Shown: one piece after another, positions 43,400 through 53,544 of the stretch
Position numbering within the stretch: the first letter of the stretch is position 1
Layout: every line of letters starts with the position of its first letter
Source: Echeneis naucrates
Taxonomy: Eukaryota > Chordata > Actinopteri > Carangiformes > Echeneidae
NCBI RefSeq assembly: GCF_900963305.1
Contig: NC_042520.1
Location: 7,226,170 to 7,290,169, forward strand
Length of the DNA: 64,000 bases
Direction of reading: 5' to 3'
The notes under the pieces: model-generated
What the model saw: the letters and a program-made list of their open reading frames with translations, nothing else
Databases searched by the model: none
Told to the model about the DNA's origin: nothing
Translations under genes and position numbers: made by a program

Positions 43400-46234
43400 G
43401 CTGTCATTCTTTCACCAGTTTGTTTTTACTGTGAGTACAAGAACGCAAGTGTATCTTGTGACAAACCTGAAGTGAAAGGCTGATGGTTCTAAACATAACA
43501 GTCACACTGAGCTAACTCCAGCGATGGGGGAAAACAGCCCATTCGACTCTGGTCAACAACATGCTTTTTATAACCTGTAATGTTACACGGTAGCTTCGCT
43601 GTCACTCCAGATATCACCGGCATGCAGCAGAAATGGAGTTCTGGAGGTCACACTGGTCAATGTGAACCTACTGAACTATCTGAGGGTAAACAGCTGCTGA
43701 GTTTGTAAATACAATTATAGCCAAAATTGGGGTTTCAGGCTCTGGAAATCTTTCTGTAAATTTATGCTGGTTGTGTAAAACGGCCGTGGTTTCCCTGTTG
43801 TGCTGTCCACATGAAGCATCTAGAAATTTTACTTTTCTCCAACTTTTGTTTAGAAAATTCTTAAAAACCTGTGAGTGTGACTCCCCTTCGTGGACTTGGT
43901 AGTTGACTTCTTTGTGTTAACAGGATAAAGACCAAACAGAGGCCAGGGTTTGTTGAGAGACCAACCCAACGCAGGTCTGTTCACCGACTCAGGGTTTGTT
44001 TCTTGGCAGCCATCTTGTTTTTTTACTTTTAATGTTGTTAATGTTAAACCATCCTTGCATGTATTCAGCCTTTAAACCCAGGTAACTAAGTCAAGCTTTT
44101 GTTTTACTCTCCGTGTGCTTCCAGACTTTTCCCTCAGCCATAAATTTGTGAACCACCGTTATTAAGATATGTTTTCCATTTTGATGTCCCAATTTTTTTC
44201 AAACCAGAATCAAACCACATTAGAACGAGAAGGTGAAGCTGAGGAGCATCAAGGGCCAGATCTCCAGCAGGTCTGTCAATCAGTTCTGTCACCCATTATC
44301 TTCTAATAGGAACCATAATTAATTTACACCATGTTCTACTGTAGTGTGTGCTTGAGACTAGAAACTAGGCCAAAAACATTTACTGAGATAACAAATCAAG
44401 TGAGAAGTACAAACATGCCGCAGCCTTCTATAAAAATGTCTTTTTACAGCCAGGGGAGTTGCCCCCTAATGGACAGGGTAGATGGTAGAATGACTGTTTA
44501 AGGCTTTTCAGTATCGGCCTCTTTCCTGACCTAGAATCCGAGTCCACTTTCACAATCTATGAGCAAACTGCAGAGCAAAGTATTTAGTGTCAGTGATGGT
44601 TTTATGACTTACACAACCACCAGCCTGGCTGTAATATTCTTACAACACCAAACAAAGGCATGTTTCATGTTTTCTCAACCGCTCGTTTCCAAAAGATGTT
44701 TCTTTTTAGTAGGCCAGATGAGGTCGGGAGTCGTCGTTGGTTATGCAGACTACTGAGTTTGGGTGCAAGCCCTCTGCCTACTAGCAGCAGAACCTTGGGT
44801 TCACTTCTGCTAACTGTTGAGTCTTTGGGCTACAGTTTCTTTGATTGGATTATATTCATGAGCAAAGTTAATATACATCTTACATTACCTTTTCTGGATA
44901 GAAATCAATCACAGCTAGACCCACAGCCACCTATAATGTTCGACTAAGAAACTCAAACACACTTATTGGGGGCCAAAACTGGTGATAAATTTAAAGCAAT
45001 TTTTGCGTAGACTTGTGAAGCAACATCAGTTAGAAAATCATGTTGAAAATTTGGTGAAAAAGTGAAACAAAGATTTAATTAGTGACATCACTTGAGACAT
45101 CCACTGGCGACCTGTCCAGGGTGAACCCCGCCCCTTTCGCAGAACGTTGGCTGGGAATAGCTCCAGCAACCCCCGCAACCCAGAAACAGAAAAGCAGTAG
45201 AAGATGGATGGATGGATGGATGGATGGACTTGTGGCATCCTAGGGAGAATTTCAAATTTTACTTTCTGAGGGAAAAAAAAAAAAAATATTTCTTCCAGAA
45301 ATAATTCACATTCGATGAAGGCTAGTTGTCCCATATAAAAGAAAACTTGCAGTACATACCAGAACATTGTATTTATTATCAGAACTATAATGGGAATAAA
45401 TACAACAACGGTAAAAGTTTAGTAGCACTGTCCAGGCAGGATTAATACTACGACAGATAAGTTTTTTAAAACCGTACAGACCTTTCACAAACTGTTTCGC
45501 AGTACAGTATGTTCTTTATTGATCAGTCTTGTGTAGTATTTCATTTTCAAAAGCGAATGTTTTTACAAAAGAAGGCAAGAAGTGGCTTGTGATACTTTCA
45601 TAAACTCTGCTCTATTCAACAAAAATATACTAATAGTGTATTTGCAGTCATTTATTATGTCTTTTTACTGTGTAAGTACAGTACAAGTCCTGCTTTCAGT
45701 GTTTGCATGATACTCATTTGAATTCTTACAATATACATGTTTGAAAAATATAATGCAAAACAAATTAGTACACTTTGTCACACAAAATGTGCACACAAAA
45801 CCATAATCTAACTTGACAAAACAGTATTTCTAATTGTCTATTAATGTTTTAAGTTATAATTGGATTTGCATAGCCAGAAATGCTAACTATTGGGCAGAGT
45901 GTAATTAATTTGATTAATCTTGCTAATCATTACAAAATATCAGGAATTCAATTGTAAATCGCTCTATGCACTCATCCTGTGCTCAGCACTGTTTGTTGTG
46001 GGTGCGGGTGCCAGTCAGCACGCTCAGGGTTCAAAGATACAACAGAAACACAAGAGTAAATATCTACTTCTTGAGGAATTTCTTTCACAGCAGAAGACAC
46101 GGATAATTAAGTGAAAGATGAGGAGTGGGAAATTATATATCTCATGGAAAATAATGGTTCAGCACAATGTTTTCCTTGAACATTTTCCAGCCTCATTGTC
46201 ACAGGAGCATCCTACTGGCAGCGATGTCTTTGCT
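43400..46234. other. Convergent lamp2-atp1b4 intergenic region
   Basis: No coding exon with splice context is visible. It contains a LINE-like 3' tail at 45095-45228 and a minus-strand AATAAA at 45515-45520 that could end the atp1b4 3' UTR. The rest is AT-rich sequence without a recognised feature. Confidence 0.55.
45095..45228 (+). mobile_element. Truncated LINE-type 3' tail ending in (GGAT)n
   Basis: CACTGGCGACCTGTCCAGGG, TGAACCCCGCCCC, GGCTGGGAATAGCTCCAGCA and AAGCAGTAGAAGATGGATGG follow the order of a 3' tail shared by many teleost non-LTR elements. It ends in a GGAT microsatellite at about 45205-45228, as is usual for target-primed insertion. No reverse transcriptase remains. Confidence 0.65.
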
Positions 46235-49200
46235 TTATGCTCCGACCTCCAAGGAGAAGGTCACACTGCCCAGGAAGCGGTCGGTCGGGGAATCATTAGT
46301 GATTCCCTTTCCATTCAGTTTGCACTGAATCTGAATGTGAGTGTCGTACTGCACCCCTCCAAAACGCACGGCAACCACCGGTGAAGAGTAGTTTACCTGA
46401 GACACAAAAGACACAGGGGATCAGCACCTGCATGCTTATTTCAGACTTAGAATAAAACTGTCTCTGTGTGATGACACTCTGCTCACATGTCTGAGCTTCC
46501 CATAGTATGGGTAGTACTTCAGGTCAAAAATGCTTTTGGGAAAAAACTGGATATCCCCCAAGGCTTCTGGTGGTCCTCTCTGAAAGAAGAACAAGTTAAA
46601 CTCTCTCCCTCTTGCATGACACAATTAGGACTTTTTCACCATTAATATTATATTGCAGGTTAAAAGTGCTGACGGCTCCTGTACCTTCACGCCACAAGTC
46701 ACATTTACTGGTTTGCCCTGGCCAGGTAAGTAACCAAGAATCTATGGAAAAGTAAGCACAGCGTAGGACAGGTGTCAGCATACAAGGAAAAAAGATACAG
46801 AACTTTGTATTAAATCCCGTTTTGGTTTTATGTTTTTGTTACCGTCTTCTAACTGGACTACAGTGCATGTCTGTCTGCCAATACCTGGTAAGTCCTCTTT
46901 CAGCGGGGACATTTGTTCAAATATAAATATTTAAACACATTTCAGAGTTTACCTCTAACTCCTCTGAAAGAAAAGAAAAACAAAACAACTTTCTAACTTA
47001 GCAAGAGTCATCATTCGAAATATTAACCGTGACAACAGCAGTGCACAAATTGCTCCTCTCATTTTCATCCTTTCTCTGAAGTGACCACAAGATGTCACTT
47101 ACTGAGAAGTGTGTGCGACTCAGCGTCACAGTAACACATTGTGTGCTTGCTGACTAATGTTCCCTCTGATGTTTTTGGCTCGCGTACATCATGTGACTTT
47201 TTCATGCGTCCTGTTGTTGATAAGATTTGATGACTGATAATCATCTTACCCGGTTCATTCGAAGTAGGATGCATGGCTTTCCCTGAGAATAGCCGTAGGT
47301 GGGGTCCTGCATCCCCGAACAGTTCCCCAACCAAGACCTCTTAAACTGACACGCTTTCCGCTCTGCACTTTCTTCCAAGTCATCCTGCATGAAGTATCTG
47401 TCCTGTGTGCAGCGAATATTCTTCCTCTCCTGAGCGCCATCATTATATGCTGAAAATGAGGATCAGGGAGAAAGTGGCAGAGAGGAAGGCAGGGAGGGAG
47501 AATGAGAGAGGAGGGAATAAATAAACCTTTGCAACAGCAATGCCATGCCAGACTCAGGCCTCTGATTAAGGAAGCTTGACAAAAGCGGGGTGTGAAAAAA
47601 AAATGCTATTGAATGGCTGCACTCTGCCCACAAAGAGGTTTCCTTTCCCAGCATGCCCTGCAACATCCAAATGGAAATAGAGGACAAAGGTAATTAAGAT
47701 GAGGATTAACTCATTGCATGCCCACTTCATTTGAAACAAACTCAACAACCCCATCAGACCTCCCTGCTTTAACATGATCCCACACAGACTCACATCGCAG
47801 ATACTCATCCATAGACCTGGTGTACTTCCTCCAGGATTTGCGGTCAGAGGCGTTAAAGGCGATGTCATGGCCTTCTAGGTGTGGGGCCATCGTCATACCT
47901 GCCAGTGGAGACCCAGAGACAGTCAACTGTGCCGAGACTCAAGTAGAAGCAACAGACAGAAGGATGATTGAGCAGAGAGATGAGAGGAAAGTGACAGAGG
48001 AGTATTTTGAGTTTGGGATTATTTACCTGGTGGTATCACTCTGTCATTTAAGGTTGGATGGTAGGGACTAATAGACCACATGAGGCAAAAAATACAGCCA
48101 CCAAACATGGCTGCAAGAAACATATAAAGTGCAGCGTAGAAGAGAAGGATGAGGCCTAAAAGAGGGACGAGAAAGGACATATTGGAGTGAATATTACTGA
48201 TGCTAGCTTACATAACAGGCTACACATCAACTAATCAATTACGAGAAAATATGAGCCAAAAAAATTCAATAATTTTTTGTTTGGTCTGCGTACACTTCCC
48301 TTATTGGGAATATGAGGGAATATAATATAATATTAATGGTGAGAAAGTCCTAATTGTGTCATGCAAGAGGGAGAGAGTTTAACTTGTTCTTCTTTCAGAG
48401 AGGACCACCAGAAGCCTTGGGGGATATCCAGTTTTTCCCTTATTGTCCTTGATCAGGATGGTCACTGATTTGTTTACACACAGCAGCCCCCCCTCCATGA
48501 TTGACAAATAACTCAAAATTTTCATATTACATTCATTGCGCTGTGGTGATTTCAGAAAATCTGTAATAAATAAACCCTGAGAACTGGAATTGTTCTCTAA
48601 TTTTCAATTAACAATCCGATAGCAACCAATCGAGCTAAACGTGCCCTAAATTAAATGGCTTTTGCTGTGCAGACAATTTCACAGGAGACTTGCTGCAGCC
48701 AGCCTTGCGTCCCCGGAGCCACAAAGGCCTTTCTGTTTCAGCTCAGTGAGAATTCTCCCAGCTGTCCTTTCACTCAGGAACACAGTGAACCTCCGGTTGC
48801 CATCGTAGTGAAGGTCTTTTGCAGCCATAGAGGCCTGGCCAGCTCCAAGGAGCCCCAATCACCCCACTCTGGTATTGTGTCCCTGCTTACACACTTGTCT
48901 CACAGGACACATAGCACAGACTTCAACTTAGGGCCTTTCTTCTGCAGACACATGGGCCCCCACTCCTCCACAAGTGTGCATGCACGGGTTATGTAGCTGA
49001 AACGAGCTCTTAGCTCTGCCTGGGATCCAGTTTACACAATTAACACACACTTTCGTTGGATATTCTCGACACTCAGTTGGCTCATGTTTACTATTTGTGC
49101 TCAATGAAAATATGGGAGGGGGCTCAACAGCGTCAAACAGCAATTACCCTGAAACTCCAAGAAGCTGCGCCATCATCACTGACTCAACAAACTCATCCAG

Positions 49201-50668
49201 TCTGTCACCGCTGCCAAAAAAGTAACAAAGCTCAATTTTGGCAGTGAGCTCTATGGAGAAAAGAGACGTGAGCATCTCTACGTGTTCAACCGCAACAGAG
49301 GGGCCATAAGCATGTTAAGTTCAGCTATGAGGTCGCCAAAGCTTTGGGAAAGGGACTCTGGAGAGCATGGTAAGATGTAGAGGAATGTGATTTCTGGCCA
49401 ATGCGAGGACCAGAACAGTGCGCTCCTGCTGTGGACACGTCCCCAGGCAGTCTGTTTTTGTCAGGACACTCTGAATTGTCCATGCACCTATGTAAACATT
49501 GAGCATGGAGACACACACACTCACAGCACAGTGAGCAGATTCACTGGACTGGAGAAACGTTTCTAATTCTTAAAAATATCTTTTGAAGACATTCAAACAC
49601 ACTCTCTGCTCTTAGGCGTTTTTTTAAAAAAAGTAACTAAAGTGCACTTGGCTTTACATCTGTAATCATGTGACACATGCAGTAATAAAGAGAGTATTTT
49701 TACATTCATCCAAATGTCCCTCTGTCCACCCCAACAACACAGAACCTCTGTTTGTTCATCAACTCACTCCAGCTCTTTCCAGAGCGGCCCATGAATTCGT
49801 TGGTCTCTGCATTCCACAGGTATTTCTTCAAATCATCTATTTTCTGGTGGAGTGTCCTCTTGGGTATCGGCCTGCGCTTCCATCGCTCAAAGTTCAGGTC
49901 TTCCTGCTCTAGAGGCTGGTGCTCAGCCAACTCCTCCTGCTCTTCCTCCAGCTCTTGGCCATGTTTGAGTATCACTTTGTGAGGCTGGTGAAAAGAAGAA
50001 GAGAAAAAGCCCTCACCACACATATTCTCAACTGCTAAGTTCTGCAGTCAGCCTATTATCTTTTCGAGTCACTGCAGGAAAAAAATGGCATGCCTTCTGA
50101 TCCGAGTATGACCGATAATATAAACTGCCAGAGAGTGCACTGCATATTAATGGACATCACACTGACGGTCCTGTCCCCTGTTTCTGCAAATTATAAACCC
50201 GCTGGTGACCTTTCGGGCACCCATTGGGAGAGCTGACCTCCTCTGAGTGGACCCTCCTGCTTGGAGCAGCAGCTGCAGACAGCAGAGCTGGAGGGTGACT
50301 CTGACAGCCAGATGTTACTCACTGACTCACAGCATCCGCAGGCCAGGACACACAGATCCCAAAGGAGCAACAGGACACTCGTGAGTGTCACCGAGAAAGT
50401 CACATAATTTGTCAAAGCTTGACCTTTAAAAAAATCTTCTCTTAAATGTTTAAATATCCATGATGAGATTTGAGTTTTGTGCCAATGAAACCTCTTGGTT
50501 AATGAGTTACTGATAATGTTACCAATGGAGAAAAAGCCTTAGCCTGCTTCAGTGATTAAAGCAATTAGAAAATTAAGACTTCTGTTTAATGTCAGCACTT
50601 ACAGGACTTGATGGATGATTTTTAAGGAGCGTCTCTTCAGCTCCTCCCTCTGTGGAACTGGGCTCCAT
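46235..50668 (-). CDS. atp1b4: ATP1B4, muscle Na,K-ATPase beta-m subunit
   Basis: Eight exons on the minus strand give 342 residues: 50603-50668, 49768-49984, 48027-48155, 47794-47898, 47250-47449, 46685-46741, 46487-46579 and 46235-46396. Outside placental mammals this protein is thought to act as a Na,K-ATPase beta subunit; in placental mammals it moved to the inner nuclear membrane as a transcription co-regulator. The N-terminal cytoplasmic part (1-95) has only a modest acidic stretch ([19 protein letters not shown]), then [20 protein letters not shown]. The single transmembrane helix is [20 protein letters not shown], followed by [17 protein letters not shown]. Six luminal cysteines (RCTQD, KACQF, GNCSG, KPCIL, VTCGV, IQCKL) match the three beta-subunit disulfides, with glycosylation sites NAS, NCS, NVT and [13 protein letters not shown] and [11 protein letters not shown] are family hallmarks. 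The long acidic tracts distinguish it from ATP1B1-3. An inverted copy of part of exon 7 lies in intron 2. Confidence 0.95.
46538..46654 (-). repeat. Inverted repeat arm A: atp1b4 exon 7 acceptor region
   Basis: This arm covers the 3' end of intron 6, its splice acceptor and about the first 42 nt of atp1b4 exon 7. Its reverse complement recurs at 48324-48439 with one substitution and a one-base length difference in a T run. Confidence 0.9.
48324..48439 (+). repeat. Inverted repeat arm B in atp1b4 intron 2
   Basis: Reading on the plus strand, this segment reproduces the end of intron 6, CTTCTTTCAG and the start of exon 7 (AGAGGACCACCAGAAGCCTT), opposite in direction to atp1b4. It lies inside intron 2 (48156-49767). 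It has no continuation into the rest of exon 7, so it is a partial copy, not a functional exon. Confidence 0.9.
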
Positions 50669-51170
50669 GTTCTTCCCAGAAAGAAAAGGTACTTGTTAAA
50701 TCCACCACATCTCTGGTGACAATCTCAATGCTTCTTAAAACGATGCCAAGCTTTCTAATGCATTCAATTTCTACGGAGAAAAAAAAAAAGAGCAAAACAA
50801 CTAAAAATTATTATTGCAACAAATAGGATTTCAATGACATACCTTAAGTTTTCTTGTCAGTAAAAGACGAAGATTAATATGTCGAAAAAACCTCTTGACC
50901 CCTAGAGAAAAAAAAATGTTTGTCAAAAACTGTTTGGGGATTTCATTAGAAAGTTTTAGGTGTGCGGAGAGCCTCCTTCAACTAGGCGCGCATCGTAGTG
51001 AATGAACGGTAGACAGAAACTGGGGGTGGGATACAAAGTGCTTTTTTTCTTGCTGGTCCCAGAGACGTTTTGGCAGCTTCATGGATCACAGAAGTACATT
51101 CTGTGCACGCACAGCATCCGCCATTGTCTGCTAAACTGAACCGAGGCTGACTTGAAAGCTTGAATACAAT

Positions 51171-51177
51171 ATTTATA
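51171..51177 (-). promoter_or_regulatory. Candidate TATA box of atp1b4
   Basis: On the minus strand the sequence reads AGCTATAAATATTG, with TATAAAT about 500 nt upstream of the start codon. This suggests a long or spliced 5' UTR. CTATAAATA also resembles a MEF2 site, which would suit a muscle gene. Position and motif only. Confidence 0.4.
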
Positions 51178-53146
51178 GCTTATCTCAGGACAAGACACTG
51201 CTGTCAATCACTGCAGGAAGCAATCTGCTTTCTTTCCCAAAACTTCGATTGGTTGTTTTATTGGTTGAACTTTCATTTAGCATGGAACAAAGGCATCATA
51301 AATGAAACATCATTCAATCGTTCTTGACCCCGTACATGCATGCATACTAAACCTGCTGCTGGGGCCAGACCCCCCACTGACTCTTGCAGCGGCAACTTAC
51401 CATAAAGTCTCCGCTGCAGAAGTTCAAGTAGTTCTGGTTTTCATCTTGATGCCATCTGCACTCCGGTCACGTAACGCTCTGTTACCCCATGTAAAAGTGA
51501 GAGGGGGGCATCTGGAGGGGGGGGGGGGGGGGGGGGGCTTTTTCCCCTTCTTCTTTTTGCATGAAAAGAGAAATTGCGTCATGGAAAAAAATCTGTTCAT
51601 TGAGATTTGCGCGGCAATTACGTGCATTTTGTTTGTGTGTGCGTATGTATGGGTAAAAAAAAAATAAAAAATAAAAAAATCTATGATTCTTCTCACGACC
51701 TAAAGACATTGGAGAGACCAGAACATTTCATAGGAAAAGTCTTCTGATGGAGGGCCTTTATCTCCTGCACATGCCCATGCAGAGTCATGATTTACGACTA
51801 CTTTTGCAGCTTTCTGGGTGTTAAAGACCTGTATTAGTCCCTCCATGAGGCCATTGTGTGTATATGTAGTTATTAATTCCCAGGATATAAATCTATTGTA
51901 GCCAAGGACATATCTACTTTAATTTATTTTAATTCAGCTCTTCATAGTGATAGTGGGACTATCAGCAAAAAGGCACGTTTCATCATGTGTCTCTACTTTT
52001 TTGGCACAAGGAGGAAAAAAAACAACAACAACAAAACAAAACAAAAACTCGCCTTATGTATTCCAAACCTGATGTCGGGCCGATGAAGGCAACATATGTG
52101 GTGTGGTTGAATCACGTTGCTGCTGCTGCTGCCCGGTTGTCCGACAGCTCATGAACGCACCGCCGTCCTGTCACCGGTTGGCGGCGCTCGACGTTCACAA
52201 CTTTAACTTCAGTGCAGCGAAGAAGGTCGGTTTTTCAGAAATATCCCCAAAATCAGCTTTATTCTAACAGCTTTGGCTCTAAAGCACACTGTCACTCAAA
52301 ACTTGGGCGGCTGCTTTCAGTACTAAATGGATTCACTCATCTGTTTTCGTTACTTTCCTCGATTAAGGCGCTAATTCATCATCTTATTTCATTTATATAA
52401 CGTTTCTTGTAAAATGTTTGTTATGAAATAGCCACACAGCAGACACGACACAGGATTTGTTTGAAATCACAGCCCCCTTTTTTTTTCTTTCCTATGTGGA
52501 GCTTGTAGTCCATTTTGTAAAAGATTAAACCAGCTAATTATCCTAAAAATGGCGGAAGATTTGTCTATTGTAATGTATTTTAGGTGTTATCCACAGAGAT
52601 GGTAGCTGACACAGATGATTTAAACTATCACTTTATCAGTAGATCTAAATAAAAACATGTCAATTAAAAAAAAAAAACGACTAATTGCCGACAGAGACTT
52701 GAGGGACGTGTCGGTGAAAACACGCGTTGACTGACGTCCGGAATATAAATAATTCGCTAACTGTGATAAAACTGGTCGTTTTCCTGCCGCCGTTTGTGAC
52801 ATGCGCACACAGCCGCAGCTGCAGCTGAGACCCGCCGTCAGACACCGACACTTTCCGCGGACAGACACCGAAGAACACGGCAACAATGTCGGGGATGTAA
52901 ACCACACCGGCTCGGGTTTTAGCGGGGACGGAGCGCTGCTGTCGGAGAATGTCTCAGCAAGTGAACGCATCGTCTGCATTAGCTCCGGATTGTCAACGTT
53001 TCGCTCCCAGACACACAACGCACAACATTTAGTCGTGACAGATTTTCATACATTTATTTATTTTATTTTATTTTTTTTATTTTATTTTATTTTTTTTTTT
53101 TCAAGAGGATCGTGAGGTGGACTACGTGAAACAGCCTGCAGCCAGC
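51178..53146. other. Divergent atp1b4-tmem255a intergenic region
   Basis: Both promoters lie in this 2-kb gap. It holds a run of 21 G at 51517-51537, A-rich stretches near 51655-51680, and CpG-rich segments at about 52120-52220 and 52680-52960 that probably belong to the tmem255a promoter and leader. A T/A-rich ATTTT repeat at about 53055-53102 directly precedes the tmem255a coding start. No other gene is supported. Confidence 0.55.
51517..51537 (+). repeat. Homopolymer run of 21 guanines
   Basis: Uninterrupted G run, preceded by further G-rich sequence (GAGAGGGGGGCATCTGGA). It can form G-quadruplex structure and is prone to sequencing error, so its exact length is uncertain. Confidence 0.9.
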
Positions 53147-53393
53147 ATGCCTCCAGCCCAGAGCCTGCAGTCCAGCGGGCTGACCCTGTCAGAGATCAGC
53201 ATGGGTAGGTGTGTGCAAGGTCAGCGGTGTGTCTGCAGCAGGCTTCACCGGTTCTTACGGTGGTCGTGTGCTCGGGAAGGTGAATATTTAGCATCATTGT
53301 TATTTCCTATCTGTCTTCGGTGAAAACATGATGAGCCCTTTTTTCCCCCCTATGGATTTGACAAAAGCAGATAAAAGCACTGGAATCACTGGA

Positions 53394-53463
<70 letters not shown>

Positions 53464-53502
53464 ATATGTGAGTGTGTGTGTGTGTGTGTGTGTGTATGTA
53501 TA

Positions 53503-53544
<42 letters not shown>

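Noticed and set aside
46850-46905. Exon-like minus-strand segment in atp1b4 intron 5 with AG and GT flanks ([15 protein letters not shown])
   Set aside because: Exon 5 joins directly to 46685-46741 to give the conserved [18 protein letters not shown]. Adding this segment would break the beta-subunit fold.
48655-48996. 113-codon plus-strand open frame in atp1b4 intron 2
   Set aside because: It has no recognisable domain, no splice or promoter context, and is antisense to a well-defined intron.
51424-51709. Proline-rich minus-strand frames
   Set aside because: They are translations of the complement of the G21 run.
52152-52228. Possible short first exon (MNAPPSCHRLAALDVHNFNF...) ending AAG/gtcggt
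   Set aside because: The donor is weak, no partner exon was found, and the segment is in a CpG-rich promoter region where short open frames are frequent.
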